Source of the DNA: Streptomyces sp. Tue6028
Lineage (GTDB): Bacteria > Actinomycetota > Actinomycetes > Streptomycetales > Streptomycetaceae
Assembly: GCF_002300165.1 (NCBI RefSeq)
Contig: NZ_MLCE01000030.1
Coordinates: 21,382-85,381, forward strand
Length of the DNA stretch: 64,000 nt
Direction: 5' to 3'
Position numbers and translations under genes: made by a program
The notes under the pieces: generated by a model
What the model saw: the letters and a program-made list of their open reading frames with translations, nothing else
Told to the model about the DNA's origin: nothing
The model's database searches: none
In this document: piece after piece, positions 8,823 to 17,941 of the stretch
Layout of the letters: the number at the start of each line of letters is the position of its first letter
Numbering within the stretch: position 1 is the first letter of the stretch

Positions 8823-9104
8823 TCAGACGGTCTCGGGGAGCTCCTCGAGACCCTCGGCGACGAGCTTGGCAAGGCGGTCGAGGGCGGCGTCCGCACCCTC
8901 GGCGTCGGAGGCGAGGACGATCTCCTCGCCGCCCTGGGCACCCAGGCCGAGGACCGCGAGCATGGAGGCCGCGTTGACGGGGTTCCCGTCGGCCTTGGCG
9001 ATCGTCACGGGGATGCCGGAGGCCGTGGCGGCCCGGACGAAGATGGAGGCGGGGCGGGCGTGGAGGCCCTCAGCCCAGCCGACGTTGACGCGGCGCTCAG
9101 CCAT
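8823..9104 (-). CDS. ptsH: phosphocarrier protein HPr of the PTS
   Basis: This 93-residue HPr passes phosphate from enzyme I to the sugar-specific EIIA proteins. The phosphorylated histidine is H15 in GLHARPAS. A serine equivalent to the regulatory Ser46 of low-GC HPr is present at S47 in NAASMLAVLGLG. The start is ATG 9104 with GAAGGG upstream. Streptomyces carry ptsH apart from ptsI and crr, and no other PTS gene is nearby here. It is divergently arranged with the pat gene across a 177-base gap. Confidence 0.95.
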   Translation of the reverse strand: MAERRVNVGWAEGLHARPASIFVRAATASGIPVTIAKADGNPVNAASMLAVLGLGAQGGEEIVLASDAEGADAALDRLAKLVAEGLEELPETV

Positions 9105-9281
9105 GTGATGCTGCCCTTCAGGTGTTCAGGGTTGTCTAGACCAGTGTCCCATAACGTGAAGACTGCCCGGAGCGGTCCGGAGTCCCGTCCCGAGTGTCGC
9201 CGGATCGCGGCCTCGATCCGGCTTCCGTCCTCCACAGACTGCCTCGCGCCGTTGTCGGACGCGAGCCGTACTCTGGGGCCC

Positions 9282-12161
9282 ATGCAGACCTCGCCGGACG
9301 GGCACGCGTACCCCGCTCACTGGGAAGCCGACGTGGTGCTGCGCGACGGCGGCACCGCACGCATCAGGCCCATCACCGTCGATGACGCCGAGCGCCTGGT
9401 CAGCTTCTACGAGCAGGTGTCCGACGAGTCGAAGTACTACCGCTTCTTCGCGCCGTATCCGCGCCTGTCCGCGAAGGACGTCCACCGCTTCACGCACCAC
9501 GACTTTGTGGACAGGGTGGGTCTCGCGGCCACAGTGGGCGGCGAGTTCATCGCCACCGTACGCTACGACCGCATCAATGCCGACGGCCTGCCCGCGTCCG
9601 CCCCCGCCGACGAGGCCGAGGTCGCCTTCCTCGTCCAGGACGCCCACCAGGGCCGCGGTGTCGCCTCGGCCCTCCTCGAACACATCGCGGCCGTGGCCCG
9701 TGAGCGAGGCATCCGCCGCTTCGCCGCCGAGGTGCTGCCCGCGAACAACAAGATGATCAAGGTGTTCACGGACGCCGGGTACACCCAGAAGCGCAGCTTC
9801 GAGGACGGCGTCGTACGCCTGGAGTTCGACCTCGAACCCACCGACCGCTCGCGTGCCGTCCAGTGGGCGCGCGAGCAGCGCGCCGAGGCCAGGTCCGTGC
9901 AGCGGCTGCTCGCCCCCGGCTCGGTCGCCGTCATCGGCGCGGGCCGCACCCCCGGCGGCGTCGGCCGCAGCGTCCTCGCCAACCTCCGCGACGCCGGCTT
10001 CACGGGCCGCCTCTTCGCGGTCAACAAGGCGCTCCAGGAGAAGGAACTCGACGGCGTCCCCGCCTACCGCTCCGTGCGCGACATCACCGAGCCCGTCGAC
10101 CTCGCGGTCGTCGCCGTGCCCGCGCCCTACGTCCCCGAGGTCGTCGCGGAGTGCGGGGTGCACGGGGTGCAGGGACTCGTGGTGGTCTCCGCCGGATACG
10201 CGGAGAGCGGCCCCGAAGGACGCCGGCTCCAGCGCGAACTGGTGCGCCAGGCACGCTCGTACGGCATGCGGATCATCGGCCCCAACGCCTTCGGCGTCAT
10301 CAACACGTCCCCGCAGGTGCGCCTCAACGCCTCGCTCGCCCCTGAGATGCCGCGCCCCGGGCGGATAGGACTGTTCGCCCAGTCCGGGGCCATCGGCATC
10401 GCCCTGCTGTCCCGGCTGCACCGGCGCGGCGGCGGTGTCACCGGTGTGACCGGCGTGTCCACCTTCGTCTCCTCGGGCAACCGCGCGGACGTCTCGGGCA
10501 ACGACGTCCTCCAGTACTGGTACGACGACCCGGACACCGACGTCGCCCTCATGTACCTCGAATCCATCGGCAACCCGCGCAAGTTCACGCGCCTGGCCCG
10601 CCGGACGGCGGCGGCCAAGCCGCTCGTCGTGGTGCAGGGCGCGCGGCACGGCGGAGTGGCGCCCCTCGGTCACACCGTGCGGCCCACCCGCCTGCCGTAC
10701 GCCACCGTGTCCGCCCTGTTGCGGCAGGCCGGGGTGATCCGCGTGGACACCATCACCGAACTGGTCGACGCCGGCCTGCTCCTGGCCCGTCAGCCGCTGC
10801 CCCAGGGTCCCCGGGTGGCCATCCTCGGCAATTCGGAGTCGCTGGGACTCCTCACCTACGACGCGTGCCTCGCCCAGGGGCTGCGCCCACTGCCCCCGCT
10901 GGACCTGACCACGGCGGCATCGGCGGAGGACTTCCGGCGCGCGCTGGCCCACGCCCTGTCCGAGGGTGGCTGCGACGCCGTCGTGGTGACGGCGATCCCT
11001 GCGGTGGGGGAGACGTCCGCCCGGGACGCGGCCCTCGCCGAGGCCCTGCGCTCGGCCTCCGCCGAGGCCCCCACGAAGCCGGTGCTGGTCGTGCACGTCG
11101 AGCTCGGCGGACTCGCCGAGGCGCTGTCCGCGGCGGCGAGCACCGCGCCCCAGGCCGCACCCCAGGCTGCGGCCCCGGCTCCCGGAGCCGCGGACAGCGC
11201 CCGCACCCCCGCCGCCTCGGCCCCGCCCGCATCGCGGCCCCCCGGTCCGCCCGGCGAGGGCCCGCCGGCGCCGACGGGATCCGCGTCGGTGCCGGACCGC
11301 CGCCTCATCCCGGCCTACCCCGCGGCCGAGCGCGCCGTCCGCGCCCTCGCCGAGGCCGTCAGATACGCCCAGTGGCGACGCGACGCCGCCCAGCCCGGCA
11401 AGGTGCCCGAGTACGAGGACATCGACGAGAAGGGAGCGGCCGCGCAGATCGACGCCCTCCTCGCACGAGGCGAGGGACTGACGCTCGGCGCGGAGGAGGC
11501 CTGCGTCCTGCTCGGGCGCTACGGCATCGACGTGCGCCGGGCCCTGCCCGCGCCCACGGTCGACGACGCCGTGCAGGCCGCGCGCACCCTCGGCTATCCC
11601 GTGGCCCTCAAGACCACCGCCCCGCACCTGCGGCACCGCGCCGACCTGGGAGGAGTCCGGCTCGACCTGGCGGACGAGGAACAATTGCGACGGGCGTACA
11701 CGGAGTTGACCGACCTGTTCGGGACGCCCCACGAGCTGCGCCCCGTCGTCCAGGCGATGGCGCCGCGCGGAGTGGACACCGTCGTACGCGCCGTCATCGA
11801 CCCGGCGGCCGGGGCGGTCCTGTCCTTCGGGCTCGCCGGGGCCGCCTCCGAACTGCTCGGCGACACCGCGCACCGGCTGGTCCCGGTCACCGACCGGGAG
11901 GCGACCTCCCTGGTCAGGTCGATCAGGACGGCGCCGCTGCTGTTCGGCTGGCGGGGCTCCGCGCCGGTCGACACGGCTGCCCTCGAAGAGCTGCTGCTGC
12001 GGGTGTCCCGGCTGGTCGACGACCATCCCGAGGTCGTCGCCGTGTCGCTGGAGCCCGTGGTGGTCGCCCCGCACGGCCTCAGCGTGCTCGGCGCCACCGT
12101 GCGGCTGGCCCGAGCCCCCGTGCGTGACGATCTCGGTCCTCGCACGCTCCCCGTGGTCTGA
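9282..12161 (+). CDS. pat: GNAT acetyltransferase fused to acyl-CoA-synthetase-like domain (Pat)
   Basis: This 959-residue protein has an N-terminal GNAT domain (about residues 20-180, with acetyl-CoA loop QGRGVAS). An NDP-forming acyl-CoA synthetase-like region follows (CoA-binding Rossmann domain from about 205, ligase domain to about 600). A Pro/Ala-rich linker comes next (about 620-680), then an ATP-grasp domain to about 955. In streptomycetes such Pat enzymes acetylate lysines of acyl-CoA synthetases. The GNAT domain first is the reverse of the Salmonella Pat order. The start is ATG 9282; a longer open frame upstream overlaps ptsH and lacks a ribosome site. Whether the synthetase half is active cannot be judged here. 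Confidence 0.88.
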   Translation: MQTSPDGHAYPAHWEADVVLRDGGTARIRPITVDDAERLVSFYEQVSDESKYYRFFAPYPRLSAKDVHRFTHHDFVDRVGLAATVGGEFIATVRYDRINADGLPASAPADEAEVAFLVQDAHQGRGVASALLEHIAAVARERGIRRFAAEVLPANNKMIKVFTDAGYTQKRSFEDGVVRLEFDLEPTDRSRAVQWAREQRAEARSVQRLLAPGSVAVIGAGRTPGGVGRSVLANLRDAGFTGRLFAVNKALQEKELDGVPAYRSVRDITEPVDLAVVAVPAPYVPEVVAECGVHGVQGLVVVSAGYAESGPEGRRLQRELVRQARSYGMRIIGPNAFGVINTSPQVRLNASLAPEMPRPGRIGLFAQSGAIGIALLSRLHRRGGGVTGVTGVSTFVSSGNRADVSGNDVLQYWYDDPDTDVALMYLESIGNPRKFTRLARRTAAAKPLVVVQGARHGGVAPLGHTVRPTRLPYATVSALLRQAGVIRVDTITELVDAGLLLARQPLPQGPRVAILGNSESLGLLTYDACLAQGLRPLPPLDLTTAASAEDFRRALAHALSEGGCDAVVVTAIPAVGETSARDAALAEALRSASAEAPTKPVLVVHVELGGLAEALSAAASTAPQAAPQAAAPAPGAADSARTPAASAPPASRPPGPPGEGPPAPTGSASVPDRRLIPAYPAAERAVRALAEAVRYAQWRRDAAQPGKVPEYEDIDEKGAAAQIDALLARGEGLTLGAEEACVLLGRYGIDVRRALPAPTVDDAVQAARTLGYPVALKTTAPHLRHRADLGGVRLDLADEEQLRRAYTELTDLFGTPHELRPVVQAMAPRGVDTVVRAVIDPAAGAVLSFGLAGAASELLGDTAHRLVPVTDREATSLVRSIRTAPLLFGWRGSAPVDTAALEELLLRVSRLVDDHPEVVAVSLEPVVVAPHGLSVLGATVRLARAPVRDDLGPRTLPVV

Positions 12162-12272
12162 GCCGGGCCGCCGTCCGGGCCCGCGGCGGGTGATCCGCGC
12201 CGCGCCCGCCCGGTGCCCGGTCCGCGCGCGACGGACACCCACGAGCGGTGCCTCGCAGTCAGTGGGCCACCG

Positions 12273-12278
12273 TAGGAT
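12273..12278 (+). promoter_or_regulatory. -10 hexamer suggesting leaderless transcription
   Basis: TAGGAT lies exactly seven bases before ATG 12286. This fits the TANNNT -10 pattern of streptomycete genes whose mRNA begins at the start codon. AGGA within the same hexamer could alternatively act as a weak ribosome site for a longer transcript. Confidence 0.4.
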
Positions 12279-12285
12279 GGACGTC

Positions 12286-12873
12286 ATGGCCAAGACCAGT
12301 ACGACGACCCAGGGGCTGCGAGCGGCGATCGAGCGCAGCGGCTACTACCCGGCCCTCGTGGCCGAGGCGGTGGAGGCCGCGATCGGCGGCGAGACCATCC
12401 GGTCGTACCTGGTCCACCAGGAGACGACGTTCGACGCCAATGAGGTGCGCCGGCACGTCACGGTCCTCGTCCTCACCGGAAACCGCTTCATCGTGAGCCA
12501 CACCGACGAGCAGGCCGCCGACAGCACCTCCCCGACGCCGTACGCCACGACGTCGACGGAGTCGGTGAAACTCGGCCGGATCTCGTCGGTCGTCGTCAGC
12601 CGAGTCGTCTCGAACCCGGAGTCGTACACACCGGGCACCCTGCCCCGCGAGGTCGTCCTGACCATCGGCTGGGGCGCGGTCTCCCGCATCGACCTGGAGC
12701 CCGCCGCCTGCGGCGATCCCAACTGCGAAGCGGACCACGGCTACACGGGCAATTCGACGGCCGACGACCTGAGCCTGCGGGTCAGCGAGGCCGGCGACGG
12801 CCCGGAGACGGTGCGCCAGGCCCTGGCCTTCGCGCAGGCCCTCTCCGAGGCGACCGCGGACATCACCCGCTGA
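12286..12873 (+). CDS. DUF5998 family protein
   Basis: This 195-residue conserved actinobacterial protein has no known biochemical role. It begins MAKTSTTTQGLRAAIE and shows an alpha/beta pattern with several beta strands (TVLVLTGNRFIVSHTDE and so on), and a Cys/His cluster CGDPNCEADHG at about residues 147-157 that may bind metal. ATG 12286 was preferred over ATG 12277 because it matches the usual family start. Its stop overlaps the next start (TGATG), so it is coupled to the phosphodiesterase-like gene. Confidence 0.8.
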   Translation: MAKTSTTTQGLRAAIERSGYYPALVAEAVEAAIGGETIRSYLVHQETTFDANEVRRHVTVLVLTGNRFIVSHTDEQAADSTSPTPYATTSTESVKLGRISSVVVSRVVSNPESYTPGTLPREVVLTIGWGAVSRIDLEPAACGDPNCEADHGYTGNSTADDLSLRVSEAGDGPETVRQALAFAQALSEATADITR

Positions 12874-14114
12874 TGTCGCATCCGTTCCCCTCCGCAGCCC
12901 ACGAGGGCGGGCGTTTCGCGCCCGCCCCGCCCCCGTCCGCCTGGGACCAGCCGGAGCCGCTCGCCGTGGGCTCCGCGCCCGTTCCCGAGTACGGCGCCGG
13001 TTCCCTCGCGGACCTGCTGCCCACGCTCGCCGCGGGCATGGGTGTGCCCGGCCTGACCGCCGCCATACCGGAGCTGGACGCGGCCGACCGGAACTGCGTC
13101 TTCCTGATCGACGGTCTCGGCTGGGAGCAGCTCAAGGCCCACCCCGAAGAGGCCCCCTTCATGGCGTCGATCCTGGCGTCGTCCCGAGGGGGCACGGGCC
13201 GCCCCATCACCGCGGGTTACCCCGCGACCACCGCGACCTCGCTCGCCTCCGTCGGGACCGGCCTGCCGCCCGGCGCGCACGGCCTGCCCGGCTACACCGC
13301 CCGGAATCCGGCGACCGGCGAGCTGATGAACCAGCTCCGCTGGAACCCGTGGACGGAGCCGACCGCCTGGCAGCCCTATCCGACGGTCTTCCAGCTGGCG
13401 GACGCGGCGGGCGTGCACACCGCGCAGGTCTCGTCGCCCACCTTCCAGAACACGCCCCTGACGAAGATCGCGCTGTCCGGCGGCACGTTCCACGGACGGT
13501 TGTCCGGCGAGGAGCGCATGGACCTCGCGGCCGAGCAACTGGCCGCCGGGGACCGCTCGCTGGTCTACACGTACTACGCCGAGGTGGACGGCAAGGGCCA
13601 TCGCTTCGGCGTCGACTCGGACCCCTGGCGCGGCCAGCTCATGTACGTCGACCGGCTGGTCCAGCGCCTCGCGGAGCAGTTGCCGCCCCGTACGGCGCTG
13701 TACGTGACCGCCGACCACGGCATGATCGACATCCCGTTCGACGAGCAGCACCGCATCGACTTCGACGAGGACTGGGAGCTGCGGGCCGGGGTCGCCCTGC
13801 TGGGCGGCGAGGGCCGCGCCCGCCACGTCTACGCGGTGCCGGGCGCCGCGGCGGACGTCCTGACCTGCTGGCGAGAGGTGCTCGGCGAGCAGTTCTGGGT
13901 GGCCTCGCGGGACGAGGCGATCGCCGCGGGCTGGTTCGGCCCGCAGGTCGACGAGCGGGTGTACGCCCGGATCGGCGACGTCGTCGCGGCGGCCCGCGAC
14001 GACGTGCTGATCATCGCGTCCGAGCGGGAGCCGAAGGAGTCCGCGATGGTCGGCAACCACGGCTCCATGACCCCCGCCGAACAGCTCGTGCCCCTCCTGC
14101 ACGTACGCTCCTAG
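12873..14114 (+). CDS. alkaline-phosphatase superfamily phosphodiesterase / nucleotide pyrophosphatase
   Basis: This 413-residue enzyme is of the type I phosphodiesterase/nucleotide pyrophosphatase family. Sequence signs are a metal-binding Asp in FLIDGLGW (about residue 76), the nucleophile threonine in YPATTATSLAS (about 113-123), and further metal ligands in EVDGKGHRFG, TADHGMID and GNHGSM. There is no signal peptide or membrane helix, so it is probably cytoplasmic. It overlaps the stop of the DUF5998 gene by one base. The substrate is unknown; related proteins cleave nucleotide or lipid phosphodiesters. Confidence 0.85.
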   Translation: MSHPFPSAAHEGGRFAPAPPPSAWDQPEPLAVGSAPVPEYGAGSLADLLPTLAAGMGVPGLTAAIPELDAADRNCVFLIDGLGWEQLKAHPEEAPFMASILASSRGGTGRPITAGYPATTATSLASVGTGLPPGAHGLPGYTARNPATGELMNQLRWNPWTEPTAWQPYPTVFQLADAAGVHTAQVSSPTFQNTPLTKIALSGGTFHGRLSGEERMDLAAEQLAAGDRSLVYTYYAEVDGKGHRFGVDSDPWRGQLMYVDRLVQRLAEQLPPRTALYVTADHGMIDIPFDEQHRIDFDEDWELRAGVALLGGEGRARHVYAVPGAAADVLTCWREVLGEQFWVASRDEAIAAGWFGPQVDERVYARIGDVVAAARDDVLIIASEREPKESAMVGNHGSMTPAEQLVPLLHVRS

Positions 14115-14182
14115 GCTGTTCCCGTACGCTGATCACGTACCCCCGCCCCGTACTCCCGTTGCCGAAAGGTGCTCAACTCCCC

Positions 14183-14830
14183 ATGCCCGAGCTGGTGTTC
14201 TTCTCCGGAACCATGGACTGCGGGAAGTCGACGCTGGCTCTCCAGATCGAGCACAACCGCTCGGCGCGGGGCCTGCAGGGCATGATCTTCACGCGTGACG
14301 ACCGGGCGGGCGAGGGCAAGCTCTCCTCCCGGCTGGGCCTGGTCACGGACGCCGTCGAGGTGGCGGACGACCAGGACCTGTACGGATACCTGGTCGACCA
14401 TCTCTCCCAGGGCGGCCGGGCGGACTACGTGATCGCGGACGAGGCGCAGTTCCTCGCCCCCGCGCAGATCGACCAGCTCGCCCGTGTGGTCGACGACCTG
14501 GGCCTCGACGTCTACGCCTTCGGGATCACCACCGACTTCCGGTCCAAGCTGTTCCCCGGCTCCCAGCGGCTCGTGGAGCTGGCCGACCGGGTCGAGGTCC
14601 TCCAGGTCGAGGCCCTGTGCTGGTGCGGCGCCCGCGCGACCCACAACGCCCGCACCATAGGCGGCGAGATGGTCGTCGAGGGCGCCCAGGTCGTCGTCGG
14701 CGACGTCAACCAGTCCGAGGACATCGGGTACGAGGTGCTGTGCCGTCGGCACCACCGCCGTCGGATGACGGCCGCGACGGCACGGGCGGGCGCCCTGTCA
14801 CCGGACGTGCTGCCGGTGGCCTCGGCCTGA
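14183..14830 (+). CDS. tdk: thymidine kinase, type II
   Basis: This 215-residue salvage enzyme phosphorylates thymidine with ATP. The P-loop is at residues 9-17 (GTMDCGKST), and the catalytic acidic motif ADEAQF contains D86/E87. The structural zinc site is formed by LCWCG and, near the C-terminus, CRRHHRR. The start is ATG 14183; GAAAGG lies about 13 bases upstream, a rather distant ribosome site. A possible -10 word TACGCT is at 14125-14130, just after the preceding stop. It converges on the VOC gene across 41 bases. Confidence 0.93.
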   Translation: MPELVFFSGTMDCGKSTLALQIEHNRSARGLQGMIFTRDDRAGEGKLSSRLGLVTDAVEVADDQDLYGYLVDHLSQGGRADYVIADEAQFLAPAQIDQLARVVDDLGLDVYAFGITTDFRSKLFPGSQRLVELADRVEVLQVEALCWCGARATHNARTIGGEMVVEGAQVVVGDVNQSEDIGYEVLCRRHHRRRMTAATARAGALSPDVLPVASA

Positions 14831-14871
14831 TCTCGCGGGGCGTGAGTCCCGGGACGTCACAAGGGCCGGCC

Positions 14872-15684
14872 TCAGGATTCCCGGCGGTCGGCGTGGATGA
14901 GCGAGAACATCGCGCCCTCGGGGTCCACCACCGTCGCCACCCGCCCGTACGGCGAGTCGTGGGCGGACTTGAGGAGATGCCCGCCGAGCTCGACGACATG
15001 CCGGGCGCCGTCGTCCACGTCCGCGACCTCGAAGTACGTCAGCCAGTGCGGTCCGCGGTCGCGCGGCAGCGCGTTCCCGACGCCGTGGACGCCGGCCACC
15101 GGGTGGCCCTCGATGTGCAGGGTCACATAGTCGAAGTCGGCCGAGACGGTCGGCTCCAGCCGGTATCCGAACACCCCTTGATAGAACTTGACCACGCTGT
15201 CGGTGTCGCGGGTCACGAGCTCGTTCCACGCGGGTGTGCCGGGCACCCCGGTGATCCCCGTGCCCAGGTGTTCGGCGGCCTGCCAGATGCCGAAGACGGC
15301 GCCCGTCGGGTCCGAGGCGATCGCCATGCGCCCGGCCTCCCCGGCGTCGAGGGGACCCACGCCCACCGTGCCGCCGCTGTGTCGGACCGTCTCCGCGGTC
15401 ACGTCCACGTCGTCCGAGGCCAGGTAGGGCGTCCAGGCGATGGGCAGATGCCGGTCGGGTGGCAGCTGGCCGATCCCCGCCACCTCGTGACTGTCCAGCA
15501 GAGCCCGCACGTACGGGCCGAGCTGCTGCGGTCCCGGCCGGAACTCCCAGCCGAACAGCTGTCCGTAGAACTCCTGGGTCGCGGCCATCCCGTGCACCAT
15601 CAGGCTCACCCAGCAGGGTGTGCCGGGTGTGCGCCGAGCGTGCGTGGTGCCGTTCAGGCCGGTCGACCCCCGTGCCTCGGTCAT
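14872..15684 (-). CDS. VOC-superfamily protein with two glyoxalase-like domains
   Basis: This 270-residue protein is made of two vicinal-oxygen-chelate modules (about residues 20-135 and 145-265), each with the beta-alpha-beta-beta-beta layout. The first has GTPCWVSLMV and the second GTPAWNELVTRD followed by FYQGVFGY. Family members bind metals or bleomycin-like drugs, or act as antitoxin or hydroxylase-like proteins; nothing here decides between them. ATG 15684 is chosen over GTG 15690 because it leaves proper spacing to GAAGAGAG. A hairpin 53 bases upstream may be an operator. Confidence 0.8.
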   Translation of the reverse strand: MTEARGSTGLNGTTHARRTPGTPCWVSLMVHGMAATQEFYGQLFGWEFRPGPQQLGPYVRALLDSHEVAGIGQLPPDRHLPIAWTPYLASDDVDVTAETVRHSGGTVGVGPLDAGEAGRMAIASDPTGAVFGIWQAAEHLGTGITGVPGTPAWNELVTRDTDSVVKFYQGVFGYRLEPTVSADFDYVTLHIEGHPVAGVHGVGNALPRDRGPHWLTYFEVADVDDGARHVVELGGHLLKSAHDSPYGRVATVVDPEGAMFSLIHADRRES

Positions 15685-15736
15685 CGTCACTCTCTTCTCG
15701 GCCCCTCGCGGTGGCCGGTCACCTTCCGCCTACGAA

Positions 15737-15761
15737 CACGGGTACCGCAGCGGCACCCGTG
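15737..15761. promoter_or_regulatory. 25-base inverted repeat upstream of the VOC gene
   Basis: CACGGGT at 15737-15743 pairs with ACCCGTG at 15755-15761, and an inner CCG/CGG pair follows one mismatch, giving 10 of 11 pairs round a 3-base centre. It lies in the 324-base divergent gap (15685-16008) between the VOC and sulfurtransferase genes. It may be an operator or the edge of the VOC leader. I see nothing else strong in that gap. Confidence 0.45.
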
Positions 15762-16008
15762 CAAGCCCCGTGCCGATGTTCGCACCACCGGTCACACCGC
15801 GCGCTCCGGTCGCACCGCCGCTCGGCGGTCCCCGGCCGGAGGATGCCCGGAGTGTCGTTCCTCATCCGTTTCGGCGTGATTGCCGGGTGGTGTCCATCAG
15901 CTGTACAGCATGTGCCCGATCCCGTACGCCTCGTGATCGGACCTGTCCGGCCGAGCAGAGTAGCCGGAGCTGGACGACGCGGCCACCCCGTGCGCGAGGA
16001 TGGTGGAC

Positions 16009-16836
16009 ATGAACGCCATCATCACCGCACCTGAACTCGCGAGCGATCTGGCAGGACCGAACCCGCCGGTCCTCCTCGACGTCCGCTGGCAGTTGGGCGG
16101 CCCGAACCTGCGCGACGAGTACGAGAAGGCGCACATCCCGGGAGCCGTCTTCGTCGATCTGGATTCCGAACTCGCCGGTCCGGCCGGGGCGGCCGGGCGG
16201 CATCCCCTGCCCGATCTCGACGTCTTCGGCTCCGCGATGCGAGCCGCCGGCGTGTCCGCGGACCGCGATGTCGTCGTGTACGACGGCGGCCAGGGCTGGG
16301 CCGCCGCGCGCGCCTGGTGGCTGCTGGGCTATTCGGGTCATCCGTCGGTACGCGTCCTCGACGGAGGGTTCGCCGCCTGGAACGGACCGTTGTCCTCGGA
16401 GCGGCCGGCCCCGGAGCCCGGAAGCTTCGTACCGGCACCGGGTGCGCGCCCGCTGCTCGACGCGGACGGCGCGGCGGCTCTCGCCCGTACCGGTGTCCTG
16501 CTCGACGCCCGTGCGGGTGAGCGCTACCGCGGCGAGGTCGAGCCGATCGACCCGGTCGGCGGGCACATCCCCGGCGCCGTGTCCGCGCCGACCACGGAGA
16601 ACGTCGAGGCCGACGGACGGTTCCTGCCCGCCGCCGAACTCGCCGGCCGCTTCAAGTCGCTGGGCGCCGACGCCACTTCCGAGGTGGGCGTCTACTGCGG
16701 CTCCGGTGTCTCCGGCGCGCACGAGGTCCTGGCCCTCGCCGTGGCGGGCATCCCCTCGGCCCTTTACGTGGGTTCCTGGTCCGAGTGGTCCCGGGACGGG
16801 AACCGTCCGGTCGCGGTGGGACCCGACCCCCAGTGA
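16009..16836 (+). CDS. sseA: two-domain rhodanese-type sulfurtransferase
   Basis: This 275-residue thiosulfate or 3-mercaptopyruvate sulfurtransferase has two rhodanese domains (about 5-125 and 145-270). The active cysteine is in the C-terminal loop VYCGSGVSGAH, and the N-terminal domain is the usual inactive copy. The CGSGV loop is commonly seen in mercaptopyruvate or cysteine-desulfuration-linked enzymes, so the preferred donor is left open. ATG 16009 was chosen with GAGG nine bases before it; ATG 16000 is also in frame. GAGGAT seven bases before the start resembles a leaderless -10 word. A bidirectional terminator follows. Confidence 0.9.
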   Translation: MNAIITAPELASDLAGPNPPVLLDVRWQLGGPNLRDEYEKAHIPGAVFVDLDSELAGPAGAAGRHPLPDLDVFGSAMRAAGVSADRDVVVYDGGQGWAAARAWWLLGYSGHPSVRVLDGGFAAWNGPLSSERPAPEPGSFVPAPGARPLLDADGAAALARTGVLLDARAGERYRGEVEPIDPVGGHIPGAVSAPTTENVEADGRFLPAAELAGRFKSLGADATSEVGVYCGSGVSGAHEVLALAVAGIPSALYVGSWSEWSRDGNRPVAVGPDPQ

Positions 16837-16840
16837 CAGC

Positions 16841-16875
16841 GAAGGGGCCCGCGCCGAACCGGTGCGGGCCCCTTC
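16841..16875. terminator. bidirectional terminator between sseA and sepH
   Basis: GAAGGGGCCCGCGCC pairs with GGTGCGGGCCCCTTC over 15 pairs (one G-T) around a 5-base GAACC loop. It starts four bases after the sulfurtransferase stop and 14 bases past the end of sepH, between convergent genes. Confidence 0.85.
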
Positions 16876-16888
16876 GTCGGACAACTGA

Positions 16889-17941
16889 CTAGTCCTGCTT
16901 CTTCCGTCGCGTACCGAAGACGATCTCGTCCCAGCTCGGTACCGCCGCTCGGCGGCCCGGCCGGACGCCGTCGGCCTCGGCCTGCCGGTCTGTCGCGCCG
17001 ACCAGACGGTCGCGATGGCTGCCCACCGAACGCGGCATCAGGACGTCCGCGTACGCCGAACCGGCACCGGCCGACGCCGCGGGAGCCGGGGGCTCCTCCG
17101 CCTCGGGCTCGGGGTCGGGCTCCTCCGCGGCGGGCCGCTCGGTGGTCGAGGGCCGCTCGGGCACCACCATGTCGCCCCGGAAGCTGGGCACCGCCTCCAG
17201 GAGGCTGGTCAGCGAATCCCGGTCGCCGGACTCCTCGACCGGCTCCGGGGACGGGGCGGGCAGGCTCGGCCGCTCCATCTGCCGGTCCAGGGCGCGGTCC
17301 AGCGGACGGTCCCGGGGCAGCCGCGCGATCCGCGGGACGAACGGGAAGCTCGGCTCGGGCGCGGCGAGGTCGTCGGACTCGCCGATCAGCGAGCGCGCCT
17401 CGTCGTCGACCGCCTGGACCAGGCGCCGCGGCGGGTCGTACGTCCAGCTCGCCGAGTGCGGTTCGCCCGCGACCCGGTAGACCAGCAGGACTTCCCAGGT
17501 GCCGTCGTCGCGGCGCCACGAGTCCCACTGCACGGTGTCCTTCTCGGCCCCGCGCAGCACCAGTCGCTCCTGGACGGCCTCGCCGAGCTGAGGACCGGCG
17601 TTCTCGCCGGGGCGGCGGACCGGGGTCTTCCGCGCGCGCTCGGCCATGAAGGCGCGCTCGGCGAGCACGGGCCCCTCGAAGCGGCGTACGCGGTCGACGG
17701 GGATTCCGGCGAGCTGGGCGACCTCCTCCGCGGAGGCGCCGGCACGTATACGCGCCTGGATGTCGCGGGGGCGGAGATGGCTCTCCACCTCGATCTCGAT
17801 CTGGCCGAGGCGGGGACGGTCGCCGCGTACGGCGGCGCGCAGACGCTCGTCAATCGGAAGCGTGTACTCCGTGCTGTCCGCAGCCTTCAGCACCAGCCGT
17901 GTGCCGTCGTTAGAGACGGCCACGACACGCAGTTCGGGCAT
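16889..17941 (-). CDS. sepH: SepH cell-division regulator (DUF3071)
   Basis: This 350-residue actinobacterial protein is known to bind FtsZ and promote Z-ring assembly during sporulation septation. The N-terminal DUF3071 region (about 1-170) includes a helix-turn-helix-like segment (LRPRDIQARIRAGASAEEVA, about residues 55-74). A long acidic, proline-rich disordered linker follows, and the C-terminus ends in a short conserved basic tail (WDEIVFGTRRKKQ). The start is ATG 17941 with GGGAGG upstream. It is a single-gene unit, closed downstream by a hairpin shared with sseA. Confidence 0.92.
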   Translation of the reverse strand: MPELRVVAVSNDGTRLVLKAADSTEYTLPIDERLRAAVRGDRPRLGQIEIEVESHLRPRDIQARIRAGASAEEVAQLAGIPVDRVRRFEGPVLAERAFMAERARKTPVRRPGENAGPQLGEAVQERLVLRGAEKDTVQWDSWRRDDGTWEVLLVYRVAGEPHSASWTYDPPRRLVQAVDDEARSLIGESDDLAAPEPSFPFVPRIARLPRDRPLDRALDRQMERPSLPAPSPEPVEESGDRDSLTSLLEAVPSFRGDMVVPERPSTTERPAAEEPDPEPEAEEPPAPAASAGAGSAYADVLMPRSVGSHRDRLVGATDRQAEADGVRPGRRAAVPSWDEIVFGTRRKKQD

